Source of the DNA: Ruegeria sp. PrR005
GTDB taxonomy: Bacteria > Pseudomonadota > Alphaproteobacteria > Rhodobacterales > Rhodobacteraceae
Reading direction: 5' to 3'
Assembly: GCF_010500245.1 (NCBI RefSeq)
Contig: NZ_JAAGOX010000001.1
Coordinates: 124,001 to 188,000 of the forward strand
Length of the DNA stretch: 64,000 nt
The position numbers were made by a program, and so were the translations under genes. How positions within the stretch are numbered: position 1 is the first letter of the stretch; the number at the start of each line of letters is the position of its first letter. Below the pieces are notes generated by a model that saw only the letters and a program-made list of their open reading frames with translations, was not told where the DNA came from and did not search any database. Shown piece after piece: positions 18,559 through 27,827 of the stretch.

Positions 18559-18889
18559 TCGACCAAACCCGTCCGCACCCGGCGCGCGAAGCATGACCAA
18601 TCAGGTGCCCGGCCTCGTCCAGCCGCGCCGCGAGGCGGAACCAACCCGCCTCACAACACGGCGCTGACTGACCGCATCCGCCAAGCAAGGCCAAGCCACC
18701 CGGCGACCAAACCCGGGCCGACCGTCCCACCAGACCGACCGCATCGGACCCCGGCCCTATTCAACCAAGCCCATCACGCGAAACCGGACCTTCGCCCGCC
18801 TCCACATCCAAGACCAATTCACGATCAAGTTGGATCCAAAACCTTTCGAGTTCGTTAGCAGCACCCGTCTCTGCTCCGCGTTCGCTCTT

Positions 18890-18932
18890 GTACAAAACGG
18901 AACATTCGCCTTTCGGACCAGGTACAAAACGG
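18890..18932. promoter_or_regulatory. Direct repeat GTACAAAACGG x2 upstream of the EamA gene
   Basis: Two identical 11-bp copies (18890-18900 and 18922-18932) spaced 32 bp start to start, about three helical turns, placing them on the same DNA face 70-110 bp upstream of the transporter start. This fits a regulator site, but no regulator can be assigned. Confidence 0.4.
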
Positions 18933-18999
18933 TCAATTCCCGGCTTGACGCCCCCCGCTACGGCGGTCTTGATGGCGGCGCCAGAGTGACGGAGATTTC

Positions 19000-19866
19000 A
19001 TGAACAGCACCTCGAAAGCCGCGCTCTGGATGACCGGCGCAATCGCCTCCTTCTCGGCCATGGCGGTGGCCGGGCGCGAGTTGAGCGCCGTGCACGACAC
19101 GTTCGAAATCATGATGTACCGCAGTTTTGTAGGCGTGCTGGTGGTCTCTCTAGCCCTGACTTTGACCGGTAAATGGCATCAGGTCAGCACCCGCGCCCTG
19201 GGCCTGCACGCGCTGCGCAACACGGTGCATTTCACCGGCCAGAACCTGTGGTTCTTTGCCGTCACCGTGATCCCGCTGGCGCAGGTTTTTGCGCTGGAAT
19301 TCACCCAGCCGCTCTGGGTCATCCTGCTGTCACCGCTCTTGTTGGGAGAGCGGATGACGCGAGTGCGCGTGGCCGCGGCGGTGATCGGCTTCATCGGCAT
19401 CCTGATCGTCGCCCGACCCGGCGCCAGCAGCCTGAACATCGGCATCCTGATGGCGGCAATGTCGGCATTTTTCTTCGCTCTGACAACGATTTCCACGAAG
19501 AAGCTCACCCGGATCGCCAGCATCGGCTGCATCATGTTCTGGCTCACGGTGATGCAAGCCATTCTGGGCATGGTGGCCTCGGGCTATGACGGTCAGATCG
19601 TGCTGCCAACGCTTGGCACCGCGCCGTTTCTGGTCCTGGTCGGCCTGGCCGGCTTGCTGGCACATTTCTGCATCACCAATGCGCTGGCCATCGCGCCCGC
19701 CACCGTGGTCGTGCCCATCGACTTTGCCCGCCTGCCCACGATCGCGGTTGTCGGCATGCTGCTTTATGGCGAACCGCTCGATATCTGGGTCCTGGTCGGT
19801 GCAGCCGTGATCTTTGGTGGCAACTACCTCAACATCCTGGCCGAGACCCGGAACACGACCCGGTAA
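19000..19866 (+). CDS. EamA-family (DMT) transporter
   Basis: A 288-aa inner-membrane protein with about ten hydrophobic segments in two repeated halves, the usual drug/metabolite transporter layout. Near the end of the first repeat it carries FALEFTQPLWVILLSPLLLGE, and the second repeat ends VVPIDFARLPTIAVVGMLLYGEP. Substrate unknown. The start at 19000 is the only ATG fitting the first membrane segment. Confidence 0.9.
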   Translation: MNSTSKAALWMTGAIASFSAMAVAGRELSAVHDTFEIMMYRSFVGVLVVSLALTLTGKWHQVSTRALGLHALRNTVHFTGQNLWFFAVTVIPLAQVFALEFTQPLWVILLSPLLLGERMTRVRVAAAVIGFIGILIVARPGASSLNIGILMAAMSAFFFALTTISTKKLTRIASIGCIMFWLTVMQAILGMVASGYDGQIVLPTLGTAPFLVLVGLAGLLAHFCITNALAIAPATVVVPIDFARLPTIAVVGMLLYGEPLDIWVLVGAAVIFGGNYLNILAETRNTTR

Positions 19867-19895
19867 CGCGCGCTCAACCCGGTGCGAGCTTCCCC

Positions 19896-19914
19896 TCGGT
19901 CAATCATTGACCGA
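19896..19914. promoter_or_regulatory. Perfect 19-bp palindrome upstream of the FadL gene
   Basis: TCGGTCAAT-C-ATTGACCGA has two perfect 9-bp arms around one base. It lies about 90 bp upstream of the FadL start, and TTGACC in its right half could act as a -35 element with TAACTT 16 bp later. This geometry fits a repressor operator, such as a TetR-type fatty acid regulator, but the regulator is not identified. Confidence 0.55.
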
Positions 19915-20003
19915 TCTGTACACCTTCATAACTTGATCTCACAGTAACGGGAAATCCCCGCAGCCCCTCACCTGCACGGGATGGAGATATCTGGGAGAGA
20001 TCA

Positions 20004-21119
20004 ATGAGATACGCGCTTTCGAGTGCGCTGGTTTTGTGCGCCCTGACGGTGGCGGCACAGGCCGGCGGCCTTGACCGATCGGGCCAGGGCGTCAACATAC
20101 TGTTCGAGGACGGCGAAGTGATCCAGTTCCGCCTGGGCTGGACCGATCCCCGCGTCAGCGGCAGCCTGGGCGGCGTGCCTTCGGGCAATGTGTCCAACAG
20201 CTTTGTCACCCCGCATTTCGCCTACAAGAAAGCGCTCACCGATCGGCTGGACTTCGCGCTGATCTATGACCAGCCCTTTGGCGCCGACATCAGCTATGAC
20301 GCCGCCTATCCGCTGTCGCAGAACCCGGTGTCGGGCGGGCGCCGCGATGTGCTCAGGGCCAAGGCCGATACCGACGCGCTGACCGCCGTGTTCCGCTACC
20401 GCTTTGACCGGGGGCTGAGCGTGATCGGCGGCCTGCGCGCCCAACGGGCCGAGGCCAGCGTGACCGTTCCCGCCGCTGCCGGCTATAGCGTGAGCACCGA
20501 CAGCCCGGTCGATTTCGGCTATGTGGTGGGTGTCGCGTGGGAGCGGCCCGATATCGCCGCCCGGGTGGCGCTGACCTATAACTCGGCCATCGACCATACC
20601 CTGCAACAAAGCGAGAGCCTGAACCCGCCGCCCCCCGCGCCGCCCGGATTCGTGGCCACCCTGCCCTCGACCAGCACGATCAGCACGCCGCAATCTGTGA
20701 ACCTAGATTTCCAGACCGGCATCGCCGCCGACACACTGCTGTTCGGCAGCGTGCGCTGGGTCGACTGGACCGCGCTGGTCTACAACCCGCCCAATTATCC
20801 CCCGCTCACCAACCTGGTCGATTACGACAGTGATACGGTGACCTATTCGCTGGGCATCGGTCGCAAGTTCTCCGAGGCTTTCTCGGGCGCGGTGACTTTG
20901 GGATACGAGCGGCGCTCGGGCGACAGCCTGTCCGATCTTGGTCCCACTGACGGGTTCTGGAGCGTCGGCCTGGGCGGCACCTATTCGCTGGACAAGGCCA
21001 AGATTTCGGGTGGGGTGCGCTATACCGATCTGGGCGATGCCACTACCAACAATGGCGCCCGCTTCACCGGCAACAGCGCCTGGAGCGTCGGGTTCCAGAT
21101 CACCTATGCGCTGAAGTGA
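20004..21119 (+). CDS. FadL-family outer-membrane transport protein
   Basis: Predicted outer-membrane beta-barrel for uptake of long-chain fatty acids or other hydrophobic compounds. The 371-aa protein has a signal peptide (MRYALSSALVLCALTVAAQA) and then the FadL-like start GGLDRSGQGVNILFEDG; alternating hydrophobic strands continue to a C-terminal aromatic-containing strand (WSVGFQITYALK). It is slightly shorter than E. coli FadL. A perfect palindrome in the upstream region suggests specific regulation. The stop region overlaps a possible GTG start of the next gene. Confidence 0.88.
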   Translation: MRYALSSALVLCALTVAAQAGGLDRSGQGVNILFEDGEVIQFRLGWTDPRVSGSLGGVPSGNVSNSFVTPHFAYKKALTDRLDFALIYDQPFGADISYDAAYPLSQNPVSGGRRDVLRAKADTDALTAVFRYRFDRGLSVIGGLRAQRAEASVTVPAAAGYSVSTDSPVDFGYVVGVAWERPDIAARVALTYNSAIDHTLQQSESLNPPPPAPPGFVATLPSTSTISTPQSVNLDFQTGIAADTLLFGSVRWVDWTALVYNPPNYPPLTNLVDYDSDTVTYSLGIGRKFSEAFSGAVTLGYERRSGDSLSDLGPTDGFWSVGLGGTYSLDKAKISGGVRYTDLGDATTNNGARFTGNSAWSVGFQITYALK

Positions 21120-21172
21120 GCAAGGCGCAGGAAACGGGTCGCACCGGGGCGCAGGGTCGGGCACAAGGGCGT

Positions 21173-22069
21173 ATGAGTGATCAGAAAACCCTTTCCCCGC
21201 GCGCCTGGGCCGAACTGTTGCTGCTCGGCCTGATCTGGGGCGCCTCGTTCCTGTCGATCCGCATCGCGCTGGATGAATTGCCGGTTCTGACCACCGTACT
21301 GCACCGGACATTCTGGGCAGCCCTGCTCTTGTGGGGGGTGGTGTTGATCGGGCGCATCCCGCTGCCGCGTGATCCCCGGATCTGGGTGGCTTTTCTGGTG
21401 ATGGGGGCGCTCAACAACGTGGTGCCCTTTGTCCTGATGGCCTGGGCGCAACAGCATATCGAAAGCGGGCTGACCTCGATCCTGAACGGGACGACGGCCA
21501 TTTTCGGGGTTCTGGTCGCCACGCTGGTCTTTGCCGACGAACGGTTGACCAAACGGCGGCTCGCGGGTGTCACGCTGGGGTTTCTGGGCGTCGCGACGAC
21601 CATTGGCCTTGGGCATCTGGCCCAGTTCAGCCTGCGCTCGACAGCACAGTTGGCGGTTCTGGCCGGGACCCTGTCCTATGCGCTGGCGGGCGCCTGGGCC
21701 CGGCTCCGGCTTGGCCATCTGCCACCGCAACTGGCCGCTGCGGGCATGCTGACCGGCTCCACCCTGTTGATGCTGCCACTGACCCTGCTGGTCGATGGTC
21801 CGCCGCAATTCGACCTGCAACCGCGCACCTGGGCCGCGGTCGGGTATTATTCGCTGGTCGCCACGGCAGGCGCATATCTGTTGTATTACCGCGTCCTGGC
21901 GATGGCCGGGGCATCGAACCTGATGCTGGTGACGCTGGTTATCCCGCCAGTGGCGATCATTCTGGGCGCCTGGGTGCGGCATGAGGCACTGTCGGCCAAC
22001 ACCTATGCGGGTTTTGCCCTGCTTGCGCTGGGTCTGATTGTTCTCAACGGTCGGCGCCGCCGCGATTGA
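21173..22069 (+). CDS. EamA-family (DMT) transporter
   Basis: A 298-aa ten-segment membrane transporter. The first membrane segment contains LLLLGLIWGASFLSIRIALDE, the GASF motif being typical of EamA proteins, and the second repeat starts near residue 150. ATG at 21173 was chosen; a GTG at 21116 overlapping the FadL stop would add 19 polar residues not expected for the family. It is not closely similar to the other EamA protein 2 kb upstream. Substrate unknown. Confidence 0.88.
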   Translation: MSDQKTLSPRAWAELLLLGLIWGASFLSIRIALDELPVLTTVLHRTFWAALLLWGVVLIGRIPLPRDPRIWVAFLVMGALNNVVPFVLMAWAQQHIESGLTSILNGTTAIFGVLVATLVFADERLTKRRLAGVTLGFLGVATTIGLGHLAQFSLRSTAQLAVLAGTLSYALAGAWARLRLGHLPPQLAAAGMLTGSTLLMLPLTLLVDGPPQFDLQPRTWAAVGYYSLVATAGAYLLYYRVLAMAGASNLMLVTLVIPPVAIILGAWVRHEALSANTYAGFALLALGLIVLNGRRRRD

Positions 22070-22122
22070 CCATGGGCCTGACGCCCATTAACAACGGCCC
22101 TGACAAGGGATAGCGGTGCAGA

Positions 22123-22995
22123 ATGATCTACGGCTCGGCTCAGGAATGGCGCGACGCGGCGCGCAAGAAGGTGCTGTTTTTTGGCATGTCGGGGCTGGGC
22201 AAGACCTATGTCTCGAACATCCTGCGGGATGCCGGAAACTGGTTCCATTACTCGATCGATTATCGCATCGGCACCCGCTACATGGGCGAGTTCATCGCCG
22301 ACAACGCCAAGGCCGAGGCGATGAAGGTGCCGTTTCTGCGTGATCTTCTGATGACGGATTCGATCTATATCGGCTCGAACATCAGTTTCGAGAACCTCAA
22401 ACCGGTGGCCTCTTACCTGGGCACACCCGGCGACCCGGCGATGGGCGGTATCGATATCGCCGAGTACCGCCGCCGGCAGGACCAGTTCCGCCATGCCGAG
22501 ATCTATGCGTTGCTCGATACCGAGTATTTCATCGACCGGGCCGAACGGCTTTATGGCTATCCGCATTTCATCTGTGACACCGGCGGTTCGATCTGTGAAT
22601 GGGTCGATCCGGATAATCCCGAAGATCCGATCCTGAAAAATCTCAGCCAGCACACGCTGATGATCTGGATCAAGGGCGACGACGCCCATACGGAAAAGCT
22701 GATCCGCAGGTTCGACCGCGACCCCAAGCCGATGGCCTACCAGCCAGAGTTCCTGACCCGGGTTTGGGACAAGTACCTGTCGCTCAACGATCTGTCCCCC
22801 GACCGTGTCGACCCGCCCGCCTTTCTGCGCTGGACCTATGCCCAGGCCCTGGCGCACCGCCAGCCGCGCTATGCCGCGATGGCCGAAAGATGGGGCATCA
22901 CCGTGACCGCCGACCAGATCGGCGCGGTACGGAATGCAGCCGATTTCGATGAATTGATCGCCAGCGCCCTTGAGGCGCACGCGGCTCAGACCTAG
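22123..22995 (+). CDS. P-loop ATPase of unknown role
   Basis: A 290-aa cytosolic protein with Walker A GMSGLGKT at residues 21-28 and an acidic beta strand, [16 protein letters not shown], in the middle. A kinase- or ATPase-like fold is probable, and similar single-copy genes are common in Rhodobacteraceae, but I do not recognise a characterised homologue. It starts 53 bp after the EamA gene and ends 34 bp before metA, so it may be co-transcribed with metA. Confidence 0.7.
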   Translation: MIYGSAQEWRDAARKKVLFFGMSGLGKTYVSNILRDAGNWFHYSIDYRIGTRYMGEFIADNAKAEAMKVPFLRDLLMTDSIYIGSNISFENLKPVASYLGTPGDPAMGGIDIAEYRRRQDQFRHAEIYALLDTEYFIDRAERLYGYPHFICDTGGSICEWVDPDNPEDPILKNLSQHTLMIWIKGDDAHTEKLIRRFDRDPKPMAYQPEFLTRVWDKYLSLNDLSPDRVDPPAFLRWTYAQALAHRQPRYAAMAERWGITVTADQIGAVRNAADFDELIASALEAHAAQT

Positions 22996-23029
22996 CCTTC
23001 CTTTTCCTGATCACAAAGACGGCCCCAAA

Positions 23030-23968
23030 ATGCCCATCAAGATCCCCGCACATCTGCCCGCCTATGACGTCCTTAGCCGAGAGGGCGTCATGGTCATGTC
23101 CGAGGATCAGGCCGCCCGACAGGACATCCGCCCTTTGCGCATCGGGCTCTTGAACCTGATGCCGAAAAAAATCCAGACAGAGAACCAGTTTGCCCGCCTG
23201 ATCGGTGCCACGCCGCTCCAGATCGAGCTGAGCCTGATCCGGATGACCGAGCATCAGACCAAGAACACCGCCGCCGAGCACATGGAAGAGTTCTATCGCC
23301 CCTTCCAAGAGGTCAAGACCGAGAAGTTCGACGGGCTGATCATCACCGGCGCACCCATCGAGCATCTCGAATTCGACGAGGTCACCTACTGGGACGAAAT
23401 GCGTGAGGTCTTTGACTGGACACAAACCAACGTGCATTCCACCTTTGGCGTCTGCTGGGGTGGCATGGCGATGATCAATCATTTCCATGGTGTCAAGAAA
23501 CATATGCTCGAGCACAAGGCGTTCGGCTGTTTCCGGCACAAGAACCTTGCGCCCGCCTCACCCTATCTGCGCGGGTTCTCTGACGACTTCGTCATTCCCG
23601 TCAGCCGCTGGACCGAGATGAAACAGGCCGAGATTGATGCGGCCTCGGGTCTGCGCACCCTTCTGGGCAGCGACGAGGTCGGTCCGTGCCTGGTCGAGGA
23701 TACCGGACACCGCGCGATCTACATCTTCAATCATTTTGAATACGACAGCGATACGTTGAAGCAGGAATACGATCGCGACGTGGCCAGCGGAACGGCAATC
23801 AATGTGCCGCTGAACTATTACCCCGATGACGACCCGTCCCGTAAACCGTTGAACCGCTGGCGCAGCCATGCGCATCTGCTTTACGGCAACTGGATCAGCG
23901 AGATCTACGAGACGACGCCATATGACCTTGACAAGATCGGCCTGGAATCGACTGACCTGAGAGCGTGA
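23030..23968 (+). CDS. metA: Homoserine O-acyltransferase MetA, predicted acetyl-specific
   Basis: First committed step of methionine synthesis, acylating homoserine. The 312-aa protein aligns without gaps in numbering to the family: catalytic Cys142 (FGVCWGG), His235 and Glu237 (NHFEYD). The acyl-CoA specificity position reads TGAPIEH, giving Glu111. In characterised MetA proteins Gly111 goes with succinyl-CoA and Glu111 with acetyl-CoA, so this enzyme probably makes O-acetylhomoserine. No SAM riboswitch is visible in the 34-bp upstream gap. Confidence 0.94.
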   Translation: MPIKIPAHLPAYDVLSREGVMVMSEDQAARQDIRPLRIGLLNLMPKKIQTENQFARLIGATPLQIELSLIRMTEHQTKNTAAEHMEEFYRPFQEVKTEKFDGLIITGAPIEHLEFDEVTYWDEMREVFDWTQTNVHSTFGVCWGGMAMINHFHGVKKHMLEHKAFGCFRHKNLAPASPYLRGFSDDFVIPVSRWTEMKQAEIDAASGLRTLLGSDEVGPCLVEDTGHRAIYIFNHFEYDSDTLKQEYDRDVASGTAINVPLNYYPDDDPSRKPLNRWRSHAHLLYGNWISEIYETTPYDLDKIGLESTDLRA

Positions 23969-23974
23969 CCCGGG

Positions 23975-24922
23975 ATGCGCCTGATCCTCGCCTTGGCCCT
24001 GATTGCCGGTGGTTTCTGGGCTCTGACCCTGTGGCGCGCTGCCCGTCACGAAGCCCGCGCCGAGGCGTCGCACCCGCCGCGCGGACAGTTTGTCGAGGTC
24101 GACGGCACGCGTATTCATGCCGAGGTGCTGGGCGAAGGTCCGGACCTGGTGATGATTCACGGATCAAACGGCAACACCCGCGACATGACCTATGCGCTGG
24201 CCCCGGTTCTGGCGCGCCATTTCCGGGTCATTCTGTTCGACCGTCCGGGGCTGGGGTTTTCCGATGCCCTACCCGCCGACGCGGCCGGGATTGATCAGCA
24301 GGCGGCGACATTGGCGCTGGCGGCGCGGGCGTTGGGATCGGACCGCCCGATGGTGCTGGGACACAGCTATGGCGGCGCAGTCGCCCTGGCCTGGGCGGTC
24401 AATCACCCCGACTCCCTGTCGGCGCTGATCCCGGTATCCGCCGCCTCCAACCCGTGGACCACTCCGCTGGATCTTTTATACCGGGTCACCTCCAACCAAA
24501 TTGGCGCGGCCGTGGCTGTGCCGCTGATTACGGCTTATGTTCCGGATTGGTATGTGACCAAGTCTCTGGAGGATGTGTTTGCCCCCCAAAGCGAACCCGG
24601 AGATTACGCAAACCATTTTGGCCCGGGCCTATCGCTACGCCGGGGATCGCTGCGGGCGAATGCAATGCACCGCGCCCTGCTGCTGGATGAAATCCGCAGC
24701 CTGCACCTGCGCTATGGTGAAATCACCATACCCACCGAGATCGTTCACGGTACCGCCGACGACACCGTGAATTTCGAACTGCATGCCGTGAACCTGTCCA
24801 ACCAGATCAAGGGTGCAAATCTGACGGCTCTCGACGGGGTCGGCCATATGCCGCATCATGTCGCCGTGGACGCTGTCGTCGCCGCGGTCCTGCGTGCGGC
24901 GCAGCGAGCGGGTTTGCGTTAA
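23975..24922 (+). CDS. Alpha/beta hydrolase
   Basis: A 315-aa hydrolase with an N-terminal hydrophobic anchor or signal (about residues 2-20). The oxyanion region is MIHGSNGN, the nucleophile elbow is GHSYGG near residue 130, an acid lies in HGTADDTV, and the His in GVGHMPHH completes the triad. It starts 6 bp after metA, so it is probably co-transcribed, but no methionine-related function follows from that. The substrate is unknown. Confidence 0.88.
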   Translation: MRLILALALIAGGFWALTLWRAARHEARAEASHPPRGQFVEVDGTRIHAEVLGEGPDLVMIHGSNGNTRDMTYALAPVLARHFRVILFDRPGLGFSDALPADAAGIDQQAATLALAARALGSDRPMVLGHSYGGAVALAWAVNHPDSLSALIPVSAASNPWTTPLDLLYRVTSNQIGAAVAVPLITAYVPDWYVTKSLEDVFAPQSEPGDYANHFGPGLSLRRGSLRANAMHRALLLDEIRSLHLRYGEITIPTEIVHGTADDTVNFELHAVNLSNQIKGANLTALDGVGHMPHHVAVDAVVAAVLRAAQRAGLR

Positions 24923-24976
24923 GTCGCGGCAGCTTCCATATTGGACAAAGACACACCCGATGAAGGATGCCTGGCG

Positions 24977-25846
24977 ATGACTCACACATATATCGGTGAA
25001 ATCTCGCGCTATTACAAAGACCGCGCCCCAGACACCATCCGCCAGACCATCCGAGAGGCAGGCAAGGACGACATTCTCAGCAAAACCTACCCTTACGACG
25101 AAGAGATGTCTTCGAAAGCTTATGATCGGGCCATTCATGATCTGCAAATCGAACTGGTCAAGATGCAGGCTTGGGTCAAGGAAACCGGCGCTCGCATCGC
25201 GATTGTTCTCGAAGGGCGGGACGCCGCCGGCAAGGGCGGCACGATCTCGCGGTTTCGCGGAAACCTGAACCCCCGCGGCGCGCGGGTTGTGGCCCTGTCC
25301 AAGCCGACAGACACCGAGCGGACCCAGTGGTATTTCCAACGATATATCCAGCACTTGCCGTCTGCCGGTGAAATCGTCTTTTTCGACCGCAGCTGGTACA
25401 ATCGGGGGGTAGTCGAACATGTGTTTGGCTGGTGCTCTCCCGAGGCGCGGGAATATTTCTTTCGACAGGCCCTGCCGTTTGAACATGCGCTGATCGAAGA
25501 CGGGATACAACTCTTCAAGTTCTGGCTGAATGTCGGGCGCGCCGAACAATTGCGCCGGTTCCTGGCCCGCGAGAAGGACCCCCTGAAACAGTGGAAACTG
25601 AGCCCCGTGGATATTCAAGGGCTGGACAAATGGGATGACTATACTGCGGCCATCGGTGAGACCCTGACCCGCAGCCATTCGGACCGTTCGCCCTGGACAA
25701 TCATCCGCTCCGACGACAAGAAACGCGCGCGCCTGGCAGCGATCCAGACCGTCTTGTCGGCAATCGACTATGACGGCAAGGATGACAAGGCGATAGGCCA
25801 AGTCGACACCAAGATCTGCGGAGGCCCGGAAATCTGGGATGCGTAA
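24977..25846 (+). CDS. ppk2: Polyphosphate kinase 2
   Basis: Transfers phosphate between polyphosphate and nucleotides, usually making GTP or ATP from the diphosphate. The 289-aa one-domain protein has Walker [12 protein letters not shown] at residues 79-89, Walker [11 protein letters not shown] at residues 135-144, and the lid region preceding [18 protein letters not shown]. Length and single domain fit class I PPK2. ATG at 24977 was chosen over 24941 because family similarity begins there. The 3' end overlaps the next gene by 8 bp. Confidence 0.93.
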   Translation: MTHTYIGEISRYYKDRAPDTIRQTIREAGKDDILSKTYPYDEEMSSKAYDRAIHDLQIELVKMQAWVKETGARIAIVLEGRDAAGKGGTISRFRGNLNPRGARVVALSKPTDTERTQWYFQRYIQHLPSAGEIVFFDRSWYNRGVVEHVFGWCSPEAREYFFRQALPFEHALIEDGIQLFKFWLNVGRAEQLRRFLAREKDPLKQWKLSPVDIQGLDKWDDYTAAIGETLTRSHSDRSPWTIIRSDDKKRARLAAIQTVLSAIDYDGKDDKAIGQVDTKICGGPEIWDA

Positions 25847-26450
25847 ACAGGGATACCATCACGGCAACCTGCGGCAGGCCCTGATCGAGGCAGCGCTGGA
25901 ACTGATCCGGGAAAAGGGACCGACCGGGTTCACCCTGTCCGAGGCGGCAAAAACCGCCGGCGTGACCCCGGCTGCCGTCTATCGTCATTTCGACGGGCGT
26001 GAGGATCTCATTGCCGAGGCGGCACGACAAGGGTTCGAAATGTTCGCCGACCTGATGCAATACGCCTACGACAAGGGGCAACCCTCGGCCCTGGCCGCAT
26101 TCGAGGCAACAGGGCGTGCTTATCTCGCCTTCGCGCGCAAGCATCCCGGCCATTACATTGCGATGTTTGAAAGCGGCGTATCGCTCAACCGCGACCCGGA
26201 CCTGGCCGCAGCCGCGAACCGGGCTAAGGCAGTATTGGAACAGGCGGCATCCGACCTCAGCCAGCATATCCCGCCCGACCGCAGACCGCCTGCGTCAATG
26301 GTGTCCGCCCATATCTGGGCCATGAGCCACGGGGTGGTTGAACTTTATGCCCGAAACACAGGTACGGCCTCACCTTTTCCGCCGGAGGACCTGCTGGAAA
26401 CAGGGGTCGGGATCTATCTTCGCGGATTGGGACTGATCGACCCAGACTGA
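25839..26450 (+). CDS. TetR-family regulator with WHG-type C-terminal domain
   Basis: A 203-aa repressor-type regulator. The helix-turn-helix is clear: [20 protein letters not shown] then [20 protein letters not shown] at residues about 19-58. The C-terminal part, including [13 protein letters not shown], resembles the WHG ligand-binding domain. Overlap of 8 bp with ppk2 indicates one transcript. The target may be ppk2 or the fadL-type gene upstream, but nothing in the sequence proves either. Confidence 0.9.
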   Translation: MRKQGYHHGNLRQALIEAALELIREKGPTGFTLSEAAKTAGVTPAAVYRHFDGREDLIAEAARQGFEMFADLMQYAYDKGQPSALAAFEATGRAYLAFARKHPGHYIAMFESGVSLNRDPDLAAAANRAKAVLEQAASDLSQHIPPDRRPPASMVSAHIWAMSHGVVELYARNTGTASPFPPEDLLETGVGIYLRGLGLIDPD

Positions 26451-26516
26451 CAATGTCTCTTGCGTGACCCTGACGGGATCGGTACCCAGAAGCAGTAACT
26501 TTGGAGTAACGTCCTC

Positions 26517-27263
26517 GTGAGCCACCTGATCTCGAACACAACACTTGTCCGCCGCGATCGCCTGAAGCAACTGCAACAGCGTGAAAAGTCATGGTTCGAT
26601 CTGGAGTTCCTCAAGGCAACCGCTCCGGACGACAGAAGCCGCTGCATTGACCTGTTGAAGGACTCCAGATCGCAGCTTCGCCAGGATCTGTTTGCCCTGA
26701 CGCAATGCGGGTTCAAGACCGGTGGGTTCTTTGTCGAATTCGGCGCAACCGACGGCATCGAGTTGAACAACACCTATCTGATGGAAACACATTTCGGCTG
26801 GACCGGGATCCTGGCCGAACCCGCCCGCGGTTGGCATGACGCGCTCAAGGGCAACCGGAAATGTACAATTGAAACCCGCTGTGTCTGGCACACCACAGGC
26901 GAGACCCTTGCCTTTACCGAGGCACCACGGGGAGAGAATTCGGGCATTTCGACTTTCGTCAAATCGTCACGCCGGTTGCGGGGCCAGAATTACAAGGTCG
27001 AGACGATCTCGCTGGTCGACCTGCTGGAAACCCACAAGGCCCCCGCGCATATTGACTATATCTCGATCGACACCGAGGGCAGCGAGTTCGACATCCTGAA
27101 CGCCTTCGACTTCGACCGCTGGACCTTTGGGGTGATGACGGTGGAACACAACCACGCCCCCCAGCGCGAGGACATCCATGCCCTGCTGACCAACAAAGGG
27201 TATCGCCGGGTGCTGGAGGACGTTTCACGATTTGACGACTGGTATGTGCAGGGCAACGGGTAA
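26517..27263 (+). CDS. FkbM-family methyltransferase
   Basis: A 248-aa SAM-dependent methyltransferase of the FkbM type. The SAM-binding motif is GGFFVEFGATDGIELNNT at about residues 63-80, and the family motif DYISIDTEGSEFDIL follows near residue 180. The start is GTG at 26517, with GGAG 10 bases upstream. The acceptor is unknown; such enzymes often methylate sugars of surface glycans. A bidirectional terminator separates it from convergent rpsI. Confidence 0.9.
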   Translation: MSHLISNTTLVRRDRLKQLQQREKSWFDLEFLKATAPDDRSRCIDLLKDSRSQLRQDLFALTQCGFKTGGFFVEFGATDGIELNNTYLMETHFGWTGILAEPARGWHDALKGNRKCTIETRCVWHTTGETLAFTEAPRGENSGISTFVKSSRRLRGQNYKVETISLVDLLETHKAPAHIDYISIDTEGSEFDILNAFDFDRWTFGVMTVEHNHAPQREDIHALLTNKGYRRVLEDVSRFDDWYVQGNG

Positions 27264-27291
27264 GTCTGTCCGCGCCCATCTAGCTGAACGA

Positions 27292-27318
27292 AAAAGGCCG
27301 CGCACTGCGCGGCCTTTT
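27292..27318. terminator. Bidirectional terminator between FkbM gene and rpsI
   Basis: Perfect 12-bp arms AAAAGGCCGCGC / GCGCGGCCTTTT with a 3-nt loop. A-rich and T-rich ends on both sides allow it to serve both converging transcripts. Confidence 0.92.
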
Positions 27319-27339
27319 CTTTGTTGTTCGCCCCGAAAC

Positions 27340-27822
27340 TTAGCGCTTCGAGAACTGGAACGAACGGCGGGCTTTGCGCTTGCCGTATTTCTTACGCTCG
27401 ACCACACGGCTGTCGCGGGTCAGGAAGCCAGCGGCCTTCAGCGCGCCACGCAACGAGGGATCGTAGAGTTGCAGCGCCTTCGAGATGCCGTGCTTGACCG
27501 CGCCGGCCTGACCGGTCAGGCCACCGCCCTTGACGGTTGCCATCACGTCGAACTGGCCTTCGACACCGGCCACCTGGAACGGCTGGCGCAGGATCAGTTG
27601 CAGCACCGGACGGGCAAAATACTTGTCCTGGTCCTTGCCGTTGACGATGACCTTGCCCGAGCCCGGCTTGATCCAGACGCGGGCGACCGCGTCCTTCCGC
27701 TTGCCAGTGGCATAGGAACGGCCCAGCTCGTCGCGAACGGGTTCGCGCGGTTCGTCGGCGGCCAGGGTTTCGAGGCCTGCGACGGCGCCCAGCTCTTCGA
27801 GAGTATTGATCTGATCAGCCAT
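27340..27822 (-). CDS. rpsI: 30S ribosomal protein S9
   Basis: Small-subunit protein of 160 aa. It ends in the invariant basic tail ([10 protein letters not shown]) that reaches the P-site t[16 protein letters not shown]-type sequence ([20 protein letters not shown]) is near residue 35. The N-terminal extension of about 30 residues is typical of alphaproteobacteria. It follows rplM by 5 bp in the usual rplM-rpsI operon. Confidence 0.97.
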   Translation of the reverse strand: MADQINTLEELGAVAGLETLAADEPREPVRDELGRSYATGKRKDAVARVWIKPGSGKVIVNGKDQDKYFARPVLQLILRQPFQVAGVEGQFDVMATVKGGGLTGQAGAVKHGISKALQLYDPSLRGALKAAGFLTRDSRVVERKKYGKRKARRSFQFSKR

Positions 27823-27827
27823 CGGTT

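Larger units (their letters stand above)
18336..18999. other. Gene-free stretch between guaA and an EamA transporter
   Basis: No convincing gene was found. A 188-codon open frame beginning inside guaA is Pro- and Arg-rich without family similarity, and several open frames exist on both strands, as expected in GC-rich noncoding DNA. The stretch holds an 8-bp inverted repeat CCGAGTGG/CCACTCGG (18372-18402) with no T-tract, a 24-bp tandem repeat, and two spaced copies of GTACAAAACGG near the downstream gene. Confidence 0.6.

Noticed and set aside
18292-18858. 188-codon plus-strand open frame after guaA, and several minus-strand frames in the same place
   Set aside because: Composition is Pro/Arg/Thr-rich without any family-like motif, the start lies inside guaA in another frame, and GC-rich noncoding DNA commonly gives such open frames.
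22996-23029. SAM riboswitch upstream of metA
   Set aside because: The gap is only 34 bp and shows no conserved stem or pseudoknot; SAM-II elements need about 60 nt.
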